Below are positions 52,364-61,533 of a DNA stretch of 64,000 nt, piece after piece. The DNA lies in the NCBI RefSeq assembly GCF_040105385.1, contig NZ_JBEDNQ010000010.1, positions 268,397 through 332,396 of the forward strand. The letters run 5' to 3'. Numbering within the stretch: position 1 is the stretch's first letter; every line of letters starts with the position of its first letter. The translations under genes and the position numbers were made by a program. The notes beneath the pieces were generated by a model. It did not search any database and was not told the origin of the DNA. It saw nothing but the letters and a program-made list of their open reading frames with translations. Source of the stretch: Pseudonocardia nematodicida (GTDB lineage Bacteria > Actinomycetota > Actinomycetes > Mycobacteriales > Pseudonocardiaceae).

Positions 52364-53536
52364 TCAGCCGGCTGCGGTGACGGTCACCCGGTCGCTGGTC
52401 CAGGCACGAGCCTGGTCAGTGAGCGAGAACCCGAGGCCGGGACGGTCCGGCACCAGCATCCGGCCGTTGTCGAGCTCGAGGCGCTCGTGGAACATCGGCT
52501 CCAGCCACTCGAAGTGCTCGAGCCACGTCACGCCCGGGTAGGCGGCCGCCAGGTGCAAGTGGATCTCCATCGCGAAGTGCGGCGCCAGCGAGAGCTTGCG
52601 GTGGTCGGCCAACGTCATGATCCGCAGGAACGGGGTGATCCCGCCGACCCGCGGCGCGTCGGGCTGCACGAAGTCCGAGGCGTCCTGGCGGATCAGGTCC
52701 CAGTGCTCGCTAACGCTGGTCAGCATCTCACCGGTGGCGACCGGGGTGTCCAGCGCCGCCGCGAGCCGGGCGTGCCCCTCGGCGTCGTAGCAGTCGACCG
52801 GCTCCTCGATCCAGGTCAGGTCGAAGCGCTCGAGCTCGCGGCCCAACCGCTGCGCGGTCGCCCGGTCCCACTGCTGGTTCGCGTCGACCATCAAGGGGAA
52901 GGTGTCGCCCAGGTGCTCGCGCACCTTCGCGACCCGGCGCAGGTCCTCGCGGGTGTCGGGCTGACCGACCTTGATCTTGATACCACCGATGCCGCGGGCC
53001 AGCGAAGCGGTGACGTTGTCGAGGATCTGCTCGATCGGCGAGGACAGGTATCCACCGGAGGTGTTGTAGCAGCGCACCGAGTCGCGGTGGGCTCCGAGCA
53101 GCTTCGCGAGCGGCAGACCGGCCCGCTTGGCCTTCAGGTCCCACAGCGCGATGTCGAAAGCGGCGATCGCCTGGGTGGTGAGACCGGTCCGGCCCATCGA
53201 GGCCCCGGCCCACACCAGCTTGTCCCAGATCTTGGCGATGTCGTTGGGGTCCTCACCGATCAGCTCACCGGCGATCTCCTGGGCGTGGGCGTACATGCCG
53301 GGCCCGCCGGCGCGCTTGGAGTAGCCGAACCCCACGCCCTCGAAGCCGCCCTCGGTACGGATCTCGGCGAACAGGAAGGCGATCTCGGTCAGCGGCTTCT
53401 GGCGCCCGGTCAGCACCTTGGCGTCACTGATCGGTGCGTGCAGCGGCAGCCGGACCAGTGACAGGTCGACCTGCGAGATCGCATCCACGGCGCCCGACGT
53501 CCGGCCGGGCGCGTTCTGGGCCTCAGTGGTGGTCAT
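52364..53536 (-). CDS. Enolase-superfamily dehydratase, talarate/galactarate type
   Basis: This is a 390-residue MR-subgroup enzyme. KxK catalytic strand GGIKIKVGQPD, metal ligands LMVDANQQW (Asp), TWIEEPVDCYD (Glu), VATGEMLTS (Glu), and the catalytic His in LAPHFAMEIHLHL. VGFGYSKRAGGPGMYAH in the capping domain resembles L-talarate/galactarate dehydratases. The product 5-keto-4-deoxy-glucarate could feed the 2-oxoglutarate semialdehyde dehydrogenase at 56833. ATG 53536 follows GAGGAGAA. It is the last gene of the TctABC operon. Confidence 0.82.
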   Translation of the reverse strand: MTTTEAQNAPGRTSGAVDAISQVDLSLVRLPLHAPISDAKVLTGRQKPLTEIAFLFAEIRTEGGFEGVGFGYSKRAGGPGMYAHAQEIAGELIGEDPNDIAKIWDKLVWAGASMGRTGLTTQAIAAFDIALWDLKAKRAGLPLAKLLGAHRDSVRCYNTSGGYLSSPIEQILDNVTASLARGIGGIKIKVGQPDTREDLRRVAKVREHLGDTFPLMVDANQQWDRATAQRLGRELERFDLTWIEEPVDCYDAEGHARLAAALDTPVATGEMLTSVSEHWDLIRQDASDFVQPDAPRVGGITPFLRIMTLADHRKLSLAPHFAMEIHLHLAAAYPGVTWLEHFEWLEPMFHERLELDNGRMLVPDRPGLGFSLTDQARAWTSDRVTVTAAG

Positions 53537-53614
53537 ACGTTCTTCTCCTCGGTTCTGTGTCTCGCTGCGGTCTCTCACCGGAGCGGTTGGGCCGATCACG
53601 ACGTCGGGATCGCC

Positions 53615-55129
53615 TCACGGCACCACGCCGCTGGTGGGGCTGCGGTCGTGCGGTGTCGGTGTCCTGCTTGCCCGTGCGCGCGACCAGAACGTCACGACGA
53701 GGACGAGCACTGTCGCACCGATGAACACGGCCGACGCGGGGCGGGTGATGAAGGGGGTGTAGTCGCCGTCGGAACTCATCAGCGCCCGGCGGAAGTAGGT
53801 CTCGACGATCGGGCCGAGGATGTAGCCCAGCAGCAGCGGACTCAGCGGGAACCCGCCGGCTACCAGCCCGAAACCGATGACACCGAGCGCGACCATCAGC
53901 CAGGCGTCGGCGATCTGGTAACTCGCGGCGTAGGCCCCGACGGCCATGAACGCCACCAGGATCGGGAACAAATACCGCTTGGGGACCCGGAGCACGAGCG
54001 GGAACACCCGCATCCCGAACAGCTGCATCGCGAACACCACGACGACGGCGATGAGGAAGTAGAAGAAGATCGCGTTGACGACCTCGGGGTTCTCCGAGAA
54101 CAGCAGCGGGCCGGGCTGGATGCCGTGGATGATCAGCCCGCCGAGCAGCACCGCGGTAACGCCGTCGCCGGGGATGCCCAGGGTCATCATCGGCACCATC
54201 GACCCGCCCGAGGACGCGCTGTTCGACGACTCGGGTGCCCAGATGCCGTCCGCGGCGCCCTTGCCGAACTCGTCGGGGTTGCGTGCGGCCTGCTTGGCAC
54301 GGGCATAGGCCAGCAGGTTCGCCGCTGTGCCGCCCATGCCGGGCAGGACTCCGATCGCGATGCCGATGAGCGAGGACCGCACGATGTTCCAGCCCGACCG
54401 CACGACGTCGGCGATACCGATGCCGAGCCCGAATCCGGAGTAGCGCACCGGGACCTTCGGCGTCTCGCGTCCCTCCGACATCGTCACCCGCATCATCTCG
54501 CTGATCGCGAACAGCCCGATGATGAGCGGCAGGATGGCGATCCCGCCCCACAGATGCGACCAGCCGAAGGTGAACCGCTCGCTGCTATCGATCGGAGCGA
54601 AGCCGATCGACCCGGCGAGCAGGCCCAGGAACCCGGCGGCAAGTCCCTTGGCCATATTGTTGCCGGCGAGTACCGCGACGAGCATCAGGGCCAGCAGGGT
54701 GATCGAGAAGTACTCGAACGGCCCCAGCAGCAGTGCGACCGACGCGACGACGGGCGAGAGCGAGATCAGCGCCGCGAAGCCCAGCAGGCCGCCGAAGAGG
54801 CTGGCCGTGACGCCGATGCCGAGCGCCTTGACCGGCTCGCCCTTCTTGGCCATCGGATAGGCGTCGAACGTCGTCGCGATCGAGGACGAGTTGCCCGGCA
54901 TCCCGAGCAACGTCGACGACACCAACCCGCCGGCGATCCCGCCGATGTAGCAGCCCACGAGCAACGCGATCGCCGCGGTCGAGCTCATGCCGAACGTCAG
55001 CGGCAGGAGCAGGGCCATACCCATCATGGCGGTCAGGCCGGGCACCGCGCCGATCAGCAGCCCGAACGCCGAGCCGAGGGCCAGCGCGACGACCGCCTCG
55101 ATCGTGATCACATCGACTATGGCGCCCAT
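53615..55129 (-). CDS. tctA: Tripartite tricarboxylate transporter large permease (TctA)
   Basis: This is a 504-residue membrane protein with about 12 helices. TctA signatures: GAVPGLTAMMGMALLLPLTF near residue 28, IGGIAGGLVSSTLLGMPGNS, GVLPGMGGTAANLLAYARAK and MTLGIPGDGVTAVLLGGLI. It imports a di- or tricarboxylate, here probably an aldarate. It starts in the TctB stop (TGATG). Confidence 0.9.
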   Translation of the reverse strand: MGAIVDVITIEAVVALALGSAFGLLIGAVPGLTAMMGMALLLPLTFGMSSTAAIALLVGCYIGGIAGGLVSSTLLGMPGNSSSIATTFDAYPMAKKGEPVKALGIGVTASLFGGLLGFAALISLSPVVASVALLLGPFEYFSITLLALMLVAVLAGNNMAKGLAAGFLGLLAGSIGFAPIDSSERFTFGWSHLWGGIAILPLIIGLFAISEMMRVTMSEGRETPKVPVRYSGFGLGIGIADVVRSGWNIVRSSLIGIAIGVLPGMGGTAANLLAYARAKQAARNPDEFGKGAADGIWAPESSNSASSGGSMVPMMTLGIPGDGVTAVLLGGLIIHGIQPGPLLFSENPEVVNAIFFYFLIAVVVVFAMQLFGMRVFPLVLRVPKRYLFPILVAFMAVGAYAASYQIADAWLMVALGVIGFGLVAGGFPLSPLLLGYILGPIVETYFRRALMSSDGDYTPFITRPASAVFIGATVLVLVVTFWSRARASRTPTPHDRSPTSGVVP

Positions 55130-55680
55130 CAGAACATCCCCTCTGGAAGCACGATGTCCAGCCCGACGGCGAAGATCAGCCCGACTCCGGCGGTCACCAC
55201 GGCCGCGGTGACGGCCGCCGGCACGAGGATCTTCTCCCCCGGGCGGCTGAGCAGCCAGAACCCGGCGAGGATGAACAGCGGGGTGGCGATGAAGTAGCCG
55301 GCGACGGTGAGCAGGGCGACGTAGCCGACGATGATCAGCAGCAGCTGAGCGGTGAGCCGGCGATTGTCGTCACCCGGGGGTGCAGCCCCGGGCGACGCCA
55401 CCGTCACCGGTTCGGGACGCAGCAGCAACGCGAGGCCGGTCAGGACCAGTCCGACCGCCGCGATGCCCGGGATCATCCGGGGCCCGGGGTCGCCGGTCAG
55501 GCCGGAGGCCTCCAGCCCGGCGAGGTGCACGATCGCCGCGGCGCCGAGTGCTCCCATCACGAGACCGCTGACGCGGTCCCTGCTGCGAGTGCCGGCGGGG
55601 GCTGCAGGCGCCGCGGCGGCTTCGGTGGGTGGCGACGGAGTGGTGTCCGGGGTCGGCTGGTCGCCGCGAGACGTGTCCAT
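55129..55680 (-). CDS. tctB: Tripartite tricarboxylate transporter small permease (TctB)
   Basis: This is a 183-residue protein with a Pro/Ala-rich cytoplasmic N-terminus and four helices (RVSGLVMGALGAAAIVHLAG and LIIVGYVALLTVAGYFIATP). The GDPGPRMIP motif is typical of TctB. The ATG at 55680 is chosen over a longer frame that overlaps TctC. Confidence 0.83.
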   Translation of the reverse strand: MDTSRGDQPTPDTTPSPPTEAAAAPAAPAGTRSRDRVSGLVMGALGAAAIVHLAGLEASGLTGDPGPRMIPGIAAVGLVLTGLALLLRPEPVTVASPGAAPPGDDNRRLTAQLLLIIVGYVALLTVAGYFIATPLFILAGFWLLSRPGEKILVPAAVTAAVVTAGVGLIFAVGLDIVLPEGMF

Positions 55681-55715
55681 GAGCGTCCTTGCATCAAGGG
55701 GTGGGGCAGGCCGGT

Positions 55716-56687
55716 TCACGAGGAGTTCGTGACGAGGCGGGAGAGCTCGGCGACGGTCTGCGCCGACGTCCGGAGCTGCTCCTCGGTCTCGGCCGCATCG
55801 AGGGAAACGGGTTCGGCGACCTCGGCCATCGACCGGCGGTAGTCGGGGTTCGTCGACACGGTCCGCAGTGCCTCGGTCCATGCCGCGACGACCTCGTCGG
55901 GGGTCTCCTCAGGTCCGAGGAGACTGAAGTTCAACGGGAACTCGACGTCGTATCCCTGCTCGGCCGCAGTCGGGATCTCGGAGAGCACCGGGTCGCGCTC
56001 GGGGCTCGTCACGGCCAGTGCGACGAAGTCGCCGGTCGCGAGGTACTGCCGGGCCGTCGCGGTGCTACCCACGATCAGCTGAAGCTGCCCGCTGAGCAGA
56101 CCCGCCACCCGGTCGGCCTCGTTCCCGGTGTCCTGCATCCGGATGTCGATACCCGCGGCGTCCTCGAGCATCGCGCCCGTGTACTGGGTGGTCTGCCCGA
56201 AGCTGACGCCCATCGTGAGGCCGCCGGGATCCGCCCGGGCGGCGTCGGCGAGATCGTCGAGGTCGGCCCAGCCGGAGGCGGACGAGGCGAGCAAGTACTG
56301 GTGCTGGCGAGCGGTGGTGGCGATGGGCCGCAGTTCCTCGGCGGTCTGCCGGACCGTCCCCTGCTGATAGCCGGTGTGCATCGCCTCGTGGAAGAAGAGC
56401 AGCGAGTACCCGTCGGGCCGTGAACGTGCCACGGTGTTGACCGCCAGCGCGCCGCCACCCGCGGTCTCGTTAACCACGACGACGTTGCCCGCGAACGCAC
56501 CGTCGAGGTGCTGGGCGAGCACTCGCGCGGCATTGTCGGTACCTCCCCCCGGTGAGGCCGGCACGTAGACCTTGACTGTGCGCTGGGGATAGGTGTTCGA
56601 GGCGCTGCCGCAGGCGGTCAACAGGCTGAGAACGAGACCGATCACGGCGACAGCCGTGAATCTCGTGCGTCGGTGTGTGTCGAGCAT
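55716..56687 (-). CDS. tctC: Tripartite tricarboxylate transporter binding protein (TctC)
   Basis: This is a 323-residue lipoprotein (lipobox LTAC). Bug/TctC motifs: YPQRTVKVYVPASPGGGTDN, NETAGGGALAVNTVARSRPD, and DFVALAVTSPERDPVLSEIPTA split across strands. It captures the substrate for TctAB. It is first in the operon tctC-tctB-tctA-dehydratase. Confidence 0.87.
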   Translation of the reverse strand: MLDTHRRTRFTAVAVIGLVLSLLTACGSASNTYPQRTVKVYVPASPGGGTDNAARVLAQHLDGAFAGNVVVVNETAGGGALAVNTVARSRPDGYSLLFFHEAMHTGYQQGTVRQTAEELRPIATTARQHQYLLASSASGWADLDDLADAARADPGGLTMGVSFGQTTQYTGAMLEDAAGIDIRMQDTGNEADRVAGLLSGQLQLIVGSTATARQYLATGDFVALAVTSPERDPVLSEIPTAAEQGYDVEFPLNFSLLGPEETPDEVVAAWTEALRTVSTNPDYRRSMAEVAEPVSLDAAETEEQLRTSAQTVAELSRLVTNSS

Positions 56688-56832
56688 CGGTGCTCCTGCA
56701 CGGGTGGCCAGAGGGACGGGCTTCAGGAACGTCCGGGCCGGCCGGCACCGCATCGCGGGACCGGGCCGTTCCGGACGAGGGGCCACGACGCGGCCGGGCC
56801 TGTACGGTCCCGGCGCCACGCCGCGGGTGGGC

Positions 56833-58350
56833 TCACACGGGCAGCTCGAGCCGCCCGTCGATCCGGCGGGGCACGCTGCGCGTCTCGTCGCGCAGCTCCT
56901 CGGGCAGTACGTCGACGGGTGCGTTCTGCCAGGTCACCGGGCGGAGCCAGCGGCGGATCGCGGTCGTGCCGACCGAAGTGTGCTGGGTGTTGGTCGAGGG
57001 CCAGGGGCCGCCGTGATGCTGCGCCCACGACACCAATACCCCCGTTGGCCACCCGTCGTAGAGCAACCGGCCGGCCCGGGGACGCAGAGCGGCCGTGAGC
57101 CGCCGCACGAGTTCGGTCTCCCCCGGACCGGAGTGCACCGTCCCGGTCAGCGACGGGGGCAGCCCGGCCAGCGCCCGTACGGTGGCGGACTCGTCGTCGG
57201 CCCGGTAACGGACCAGCACGGTGGTCGGTCCGAAGCACTCGCCGATGCCCACAGCGGCGAGCTGCTCGGCGTCGACCTCGAGCAGCCGCGGGGTCACCCC
57301 GAAGCCGTCCCCGCCGGGCTGACCGCCCTCGGCGATCACCCGGACGCCCGGCTGCGCGGACAGCTCGTCGGCGATCGCGTCGTAAGAGGTGCTGATCCGC
57401 GCGTTGAGCAGCACGGCCGCGGCCGCACCGCCCACCCGCTCGACCGCCGTCGAGACCACCGCGTCACCGGCATCGCCGGCGGGCACGAACACCAGGCCCG
57501 GCTTGGTGCACAGCTGACCACCCGAGCCGGTGACTGAGGTGACCAGACCCTCGGCGATCTCGGCGGGGCGGGCGGCCGCCGCCCCCTCGGTCACCACGAC
57601 CGGGTTGAGGCTGGCCAGCTCACCGAAGAACGGGATCGGCACCTCGCGACGACCGATGATCTCCATCAACGCGTTCCCACCGGACAACGATCCGGTGAAG
57701 CCGACGGCGGTGATCGCGGGATCGGCGACCAACGCGGCGCCCGCCTCGGTGCCGTAGACGATCCCGACGGTGCCGGCGGGGGCACCGGCGCGCCCGGCCG
57801 CGGCGACCAGTGCCTCGTACGTCAGCCGGGACAGTGCGGGATGCGAGCTGTGCGCCTTGACCACGACCGGGCAGCCGGCGGCCAGCGCCGAGACCGTGTC
57901 CCCGCCGGGAACGGAGAACGCCAGCGGGAAGTTGCTCGCCCCGAACACCGCGACCGGCCCGGTGGGCACGAGCATCCGGCGCAGGTCCGGACCCGGGCCC
58001 ATCGGGGTGTCGCCGGCATGGTCGACCGCGGCCTCCAGGTAGCCGCCGTCGTCGAGCACCTCGGCGAACAACCGGGCCTGATAGGCGGTACGGGTCAGCT
58101 CCCCGTTCAGCCGAGCCTCGGGCAGCGCGGTCTCCCGCCGGCCCAACTCCACGATCTCCTCGCGGCGCGCCTCGAGCTCGTCGGACACCGCCCTCAGCAG
58201 CACGGCGCGCCCGGAACGTCCCAGCGCCTCGAGGCCCGCCGCAGCGTCCGAGGCCACCCGGCACAGCTCGGCAACCTGCTCGGGCGTCGTGGGCTCGATC
58301 TTCTCCACGATCTGGCCGGTAGCCGGATCGATACTCTGGACGGTGCTCAT
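56833..58350 (-). CDS. 2-oxoglutarate semialdehyde (2,5-dioxovalerate) dehydrogenase
   Basis: This is a 505-residue aldehyde dehydrogenase of the KGSADH type. Motifs: VFGASNFPLAFSVPGGDTVS, CPVVVKAHSSHPALS, VGFTGSLSGGNALM, FGELASLNPVVVTEG (general base), SGGQLCTKPGLVFV (nucleophile Cys), and late WPTGVLVSWAQHHGGPWPST. Those C-terminal motifs separate it from ordinary ALDHs. It makes 2-oxoglutarate, the last step of aldarate or pentonate breakdown. ATG 58350. Confidence 0.88.
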   Translation of the reverse strand: MSTVQSIDPATGQIVEKIEPTTPEQVAELCRVASDAAAGLEALGRSGRAVLLRAVSDELEARREEIVELGRRETALPEARLNGELTRTAYQARLFAEVLDDGGYLEAAVDHAGDTPMGPGPDLRRMLVPTGPVAVFGASNFPLAFSVPGGDTVSALAAGCPVVVKAHSSHPALSRLTYEALVAAAGRAGAPAGTVGIVYGTEAGAALVADPAITAVGFTGSLSGGNALMEIIGRREVPIPFFGELASLNPVVVTEGAAAARPAEIAEGLVTSVTGSGGQLCTKPGLVFVPAGDAGDAVVSTAVERVGGAAAAVLLNARISTSYDAIADELSAQPGVRVIAEGGQPGGDGFGVTPRLLEVDAEQLAAVGIGECFGPTTVLVRYRADDESATVRALAGLPPSLTGTVHSGPGETELVRRLTAALRPRAGRLLYDGWPTGVLVSWAQHHGGPWPSTNTQHTSVGTTAIRRWLRPVTWQNAPVDVLPEELRDETRSVPRRIDGRLELPV

Positions 58351-58396
58351 CGTGTCATTGCCTCCAGCGAACTCGGGGCGCGTCGGTCGGGGCGGC

Positions 58397-58897
58397 TCAT
58401 GCGGTGTACTCGGCGTCGGGATGCGGGCGCACCACCGGCGGCTCCATCGCGTAGCCACGCTCGCGGTAGTCGAAGTCCTCGAGCGTCACCTCGTCGCGCC
58501 CGTCGGATTGCGACGCGTAGTACGCGCGGATCTCGGAGATCAGACCGGTCTCGGCGTCGAACACGTACCACTCGTCACCACGCAGATAGCCCTGGGCGCG
58601 GGTCTTCCAGTGCGTCCACTCGATCACCGCCTGCAGCGACTCCGGCTCGACGACCATCCGGTCGATCGTCCACGCCGACCCGGCGGTCAGCACCAGCCGA
58701 CGCCAGTTCTCGGCGATCACACGGTTCCCCCGCCACGGCCCGCCGATCCCCGGCGGGAAGTAGTGGGTGCCCTCCGGGGTGAACTGGGCCGCCATCTTCT
58801 CTACGTCGGCCTCGTTGCACCCGTCGAAGTACACCCGGATGGTCTCGGCCATCCGTTCCCGGCGCACGGTGGGGTCCAGGTCGGCGAAGCGGGTCAC
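58397..58897 (-). CDS. SnoaL/NTF2-like protein
   Basis: This is a 166-residue protein of the NTF2-like fold, with RVYFDGCNEADVEKMAAQFT, HYFPPGIGGPWRG and a DEWYVFDAETGLISEIRAYY strand pair. The fold includes hydratases, isomerases and simple binding proteins. The GTG at 58897 overlaps the stop of the RraA-like gene (GTGA), so the two work together. Substrate unknown. Confidence 0.75.
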   Translation of the reverse strand: MTRFADLDPTVRRERMAETIRVYFDGCNEADVEKMAAQFTPEGTHYFPPGIGGPWRGNRVIAENWRRLVLTAGSAWTIDRMVVEPESLQAVIEWTHWKTRAQGYLRGDEWYVFDAETGLISEIRAYYASQSDGRDEVTLEDFDYRERGYAMEPPVVRPHPDAEYTA

Positions 58898-59652
58898 GCG
58901 TGTACTCCATTCGAATCAGCAGGACGCTCGGCGCGGGTGGCCCTCCACGCGGCGTACTCGGCTCGGGTGTTCTCGTCGGGGGGGTAGGTGCCCCACAGCT
59001 CGGCCCCGTCGCGTACACGCTGCTGGAGCCAGTCCTCAAGCTCCTCCTGCTCGACGGACGGGCCCGCGATCTCCGCCGCGATCGCGCGCGGTACGACGAT
59101 GATCCCGTCGCGGTCGCCGACCAGGATGTCGCCCGGGTAGACGGCCACGCCCGCACAACCGATCGGGACCTGCAGGTCGGCGACGTGGAAACTCGCCGGA
59201 CGCGTGGTCGCGGTGATCGCCCGCGAGTAGGCGGGGAAGCCGAGGCGTCCGAGCGCGGCGCCGTCGCGGAAGGCACCGTCGGTGACGAACGCCGCGGCGC
59301 CCCGGCGCATCGCGCGGGTGACGAGCATGTCCCCGGCGGAGGCGGCGGTGATGTCGTCGCGGCTGTCGACGACGATCACCTGGCCGGGCCCGACCGTTTC
59401 GACGGCCTCCCACTGCAGCACGTTGCCGGTGCGGTAGGGGTCGTCGAGCGGGTCGATGTCCTCGCGCGCCGGGATGAAGCGCATCGTGAAGGCCTCACCG
59501 ACGAACCCGTCGAACCCGTCACCGACCGGGCTCAGCCCCACCAGGAACGGCTGGCGGATACCGCGACGGTAGAGCTGGGTCGCCAGCGTCGCGGTGGAGA
59601 CGCGCCTGAGCTGCGCGAACACCTCATCGGGCACGGGCTGCAGATCGGTCAC
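58894..59652 (-). CDS. RraA-like (demethylmenaquinone methyltransferase/HMG aldolase fold) protein
   Basis: This is a 252-residue RraA-family protein. Hallmarks: VSTATLATQLYRRG at the N-terminus, GPGQVIVVDSRDDITAASAGDMLVTRA, RGAAAFVTDGAFRDGA (the GxxxD-like metal and Arg region), and GVAVYPGDILVGDRDGIIVV. Many relatives are 4-hydroxy-4-methyl-2-oxoglutarate or oxaloacetate-type class II aldolases/decarboxylases. A lyase acting on a 4-hydroxy-2-keto acid fits this cluster. Confidence 0.82.
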   Translation of the reverse strand: MTDLQPVPDEVFAQLRRVSTATLATQLYRRGIRQPFLVGLSPVGDGFDGFVGEAFTMRFIPAREDIDPLDDPYRTGNVLQWEAVETVGPGQVIVVDSRDDITAASAGDMLVTRAMRRGAAAFVTDGAFRDGAALGRLGFPAYSRAITATTRPASFHVADLQVPIGCAGVAVYPGDILVGDRDGIIVVPRAIAAEIAGPSVEQEELEDWLQQRVRDGAELWGTYPPDENTRAEYAAWRATRAERPADSNGVHA

Positions 59653-59940
59653 GATCGCTGTCCTCTCCTACGCGCCCCGCGGCGCGTCGTCGTTCTGTGC
59701 GGCGTCTGTGCGACGTGTGGGTGTGTGTGCGACCGCGTGGCCGGCACCGCCGACCGGATGCGACCTGGCCCGGCGACGACCGCGACGGCGCCGGGCCGTC
59801 GGACGATCGGTCGCGGTGTCGCCCGACGTGTCCCGGTCGCCGCCGGGGACGCTAGCATCAGAAAGTCCCAACCATCAATACTATGTCTCGCTCAATAGGA
59901 ACATGGGCCGTCAGACGCCCCGTGAGTGGAGGAGAACAGC
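59653..59940. promoter_or_regulatory. Divergent promoter region between RraA-like and FAH-family genes
   Basis: A 288-bp gap. Most is GC-rich; an AT-richer patch at 59857-59904 (CCAACCATCAATACTATGTC) is the likely promoter and regulator-binding zone for the FAH-IclR unit. GGAGGAG lies just upstream of the GTG at 59941. No clean palindrome is seen. Confidence 0.4.
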
Positions 59941-60750
59941 GTGCGCATCGCTCGTGCAGTCGTGGCCGGACGACCGGCGACCGTCGTCGACGACGGGGAG
60001 GGATGGCGGATCAGCGACGTCCCGATCGCCGAGCTGATCGCAGGTACCGCTGCCGTGCCGACGGGGGATCCGCTGAGGCTCGATCCCGCCGGTTTCCTCC
60101 TGCCCTACCGTCCGTCGACGATCATCGGCGTCGGACTGAACTTCGCCGACACCGTGGCCGACATGGGCTGGGCGACCCCGACCGCCCCGTACCTGTTCCC
60201 GAAGTTGTCCTCGAGCGTCATCGGCCCGTCCGACCCGGTCGTCGTCGACCTGTCGGTGACCACCCGGGCGGACTGGGAGGCCGAGCTCGGTGTGGTCATC
60301 GGGCGGCGTACCCGCAGCGTCACAGCGGACGAGGCGCTGGAGCACGTGTTCGGCTACGTCGCGGCGAACGATGTCTCGGCACGAGACCTGCAGGCCCAGG
60401 ACGGCCAGTGGCTACGCGGCAAAGGGCTGGACACGTTCTGCCCGCTGGGGCCGTGGGTGGCGAGCAGAGACGAGATCGCCGACGAGTCCGACGTCGCGAT
60501 CCGTACCTGGTACGACGGCCGGCTGGTGCAGGACGGCAGCACCGCATCGATGATCTTCGGGGTCGCCGAGCTCGTGTCCTACTGCTCGACGTGGTTCACG
60601 CTGGAGCCCGGAGACCTGATTCTCACCGGTACTCCGGCCGGCTGCGGGGACTTCCGGACCCCGCGCGAGGCGCTGGTCCCGGGCGGGACCGTCGAGATCG
60701 AGGTCGCCGGGCTCGGTCGGCAGCGCAACCCGGTGCATGCGCCGGCATGA
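59941..60750 (+). CDS. Fumarylacetoacetate hydrolase-family protein
   Basis: This is a 269-residue FAH-fold protein. Motifs: TIIGVGLNFADTVADMG, ADWEAELGVVIGRRTR (acidic metal ligands), AANDVSARDLQ, GKGLDTFCPLGPWV and LILTGTPAGCGDF. A hydrolase, hydratase or decarboxylase for a 2-keto acid. GTG 59941 is chosen because of GGAGGAG upstream. Followed 12 bases later by an IclR regulator. Confidence 0.84.
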   Translation: MRIARAVVAGRPATVVDDGEGWRISDVPIAELIAGTAAVPTGDPLRLDPAGFLLPYRPSTIIGVGLNFADTVADMGWATPTAPYLFPKLSSSVIGPSDPVVVDLSVTTRADWEAELGVVIGRRTRSVTADEALEHVFGYVAANDVSARDLQAQDGQWLRGKGLDTFCPLGPWVASRDEIADESDVAIRTWYDGRLVQDGSTASMIFGVAELVSYCSTWFTLEPGDLILTGTPAGCGDFRTPREALVPGGTVEIEVAGLGRQRNPVHAPA

Positions 60751-60762
60751 GAGACTGACAAA

Positions 60763-61533
60763 GTGAGTGACGAGATGCGCGGGGCTCCGGCGGGGGCACT
60801 CGATCGCGGGCTCGCCATCCTCTCCCACCTCGCCCGGCACAGGAAGTCCACGGTCGCCGAACTCGCCGAGTCCTTGCAGCTGAGCCGCTCCACCACCTAC
60901 CGGTTGGTCGAGCGACTGCGACAACAGGGCTGGCTCATGGGTGAGGAACACGGCGGCCCGGTCCGGCTCGGACCCTCGGCGGCGCAGCTCGCGGTGGCCG
61001 CCACCGAGTCCAACCCGTTGCGCGACGTGGCTGTCCCGATCCTGCGCGAGCTGCTGGAGTCCACCCGGGAGACGGTGAGCCTGGCCGTACCGAGTGCGCT
61101 GAAGATGGTGTTCATCCACCGCGAACGAGGACCACAGCCGGTCGGCGTGTCGGCGGAGCTGGGCGACGCACGCCCGCTGCACTGCACCTCGGTCGGCCGC
61201 GCGTATCTGGCGGCTCTTCCGGTCGAGCATTGCGAACGGGTACTCGAGGAGTTGGTGGCCTCGTCGGACTCCCCGGTACGGGCTGGGGATCTGCCCGCTC
61301 TGCGCGAGATTCTCGAGACGACCAGGGCCCGCGGCTGGTCGCAGGACCGGCGCGAGTTCGACCGGTCGTCGAGCTGCTGCGGCGCTGCGATCCGGGACCA
61401 GAGCGGGATGCCGGTGGCTGCGATCAGTGTCGCCGGGGTGGCCGAGCGCATGGAGCCCGAGATCGAGGCGATCGGCCGGCAGGTGGCCTCGACAGGTCGG
61501 CGCATCTCCGCCTTCCTGGGCTACGTGGTCTGA
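60763..61533 (+). CDS. IclR-family transcriptional regulator
   Basis: This is a 256-residue IclR protein with HTH STVAELAESLQLSRSTTYRL and effector domain RPLHCTSVGRAYLAALP, SSSCCGAAIRDQSGMPVAAI. The GTG start lies 12 bases after the FAH-family gene, so it is co-transcribed with it. Likely local regulator of the aldarate-type cluster. The 3' end overlaps the convergent exporter gene by 13 bases. Confidence 0.86.
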   Translation: MSDEMRGAPAGALDRGLAILSHLARHRKSTVAELAESLQLSRSTTYRLVERLRQQGWLMGEEHGGPVRLGPSAAQLAVAATESNPLRDVAVPILRELLESTRETVSLAVPSALKMVFIHRERGPQPVGVSAELGDARPLHCTSVGRAYLAALPVEHCERVLEELVASSDSPVRAGDLPALREILETTRARGWSQDRREFDRSSSCCGAAIRDQSGMPVAAISVAGVAERMEPEIEAIGRQVASTGRRISAFLGYVV

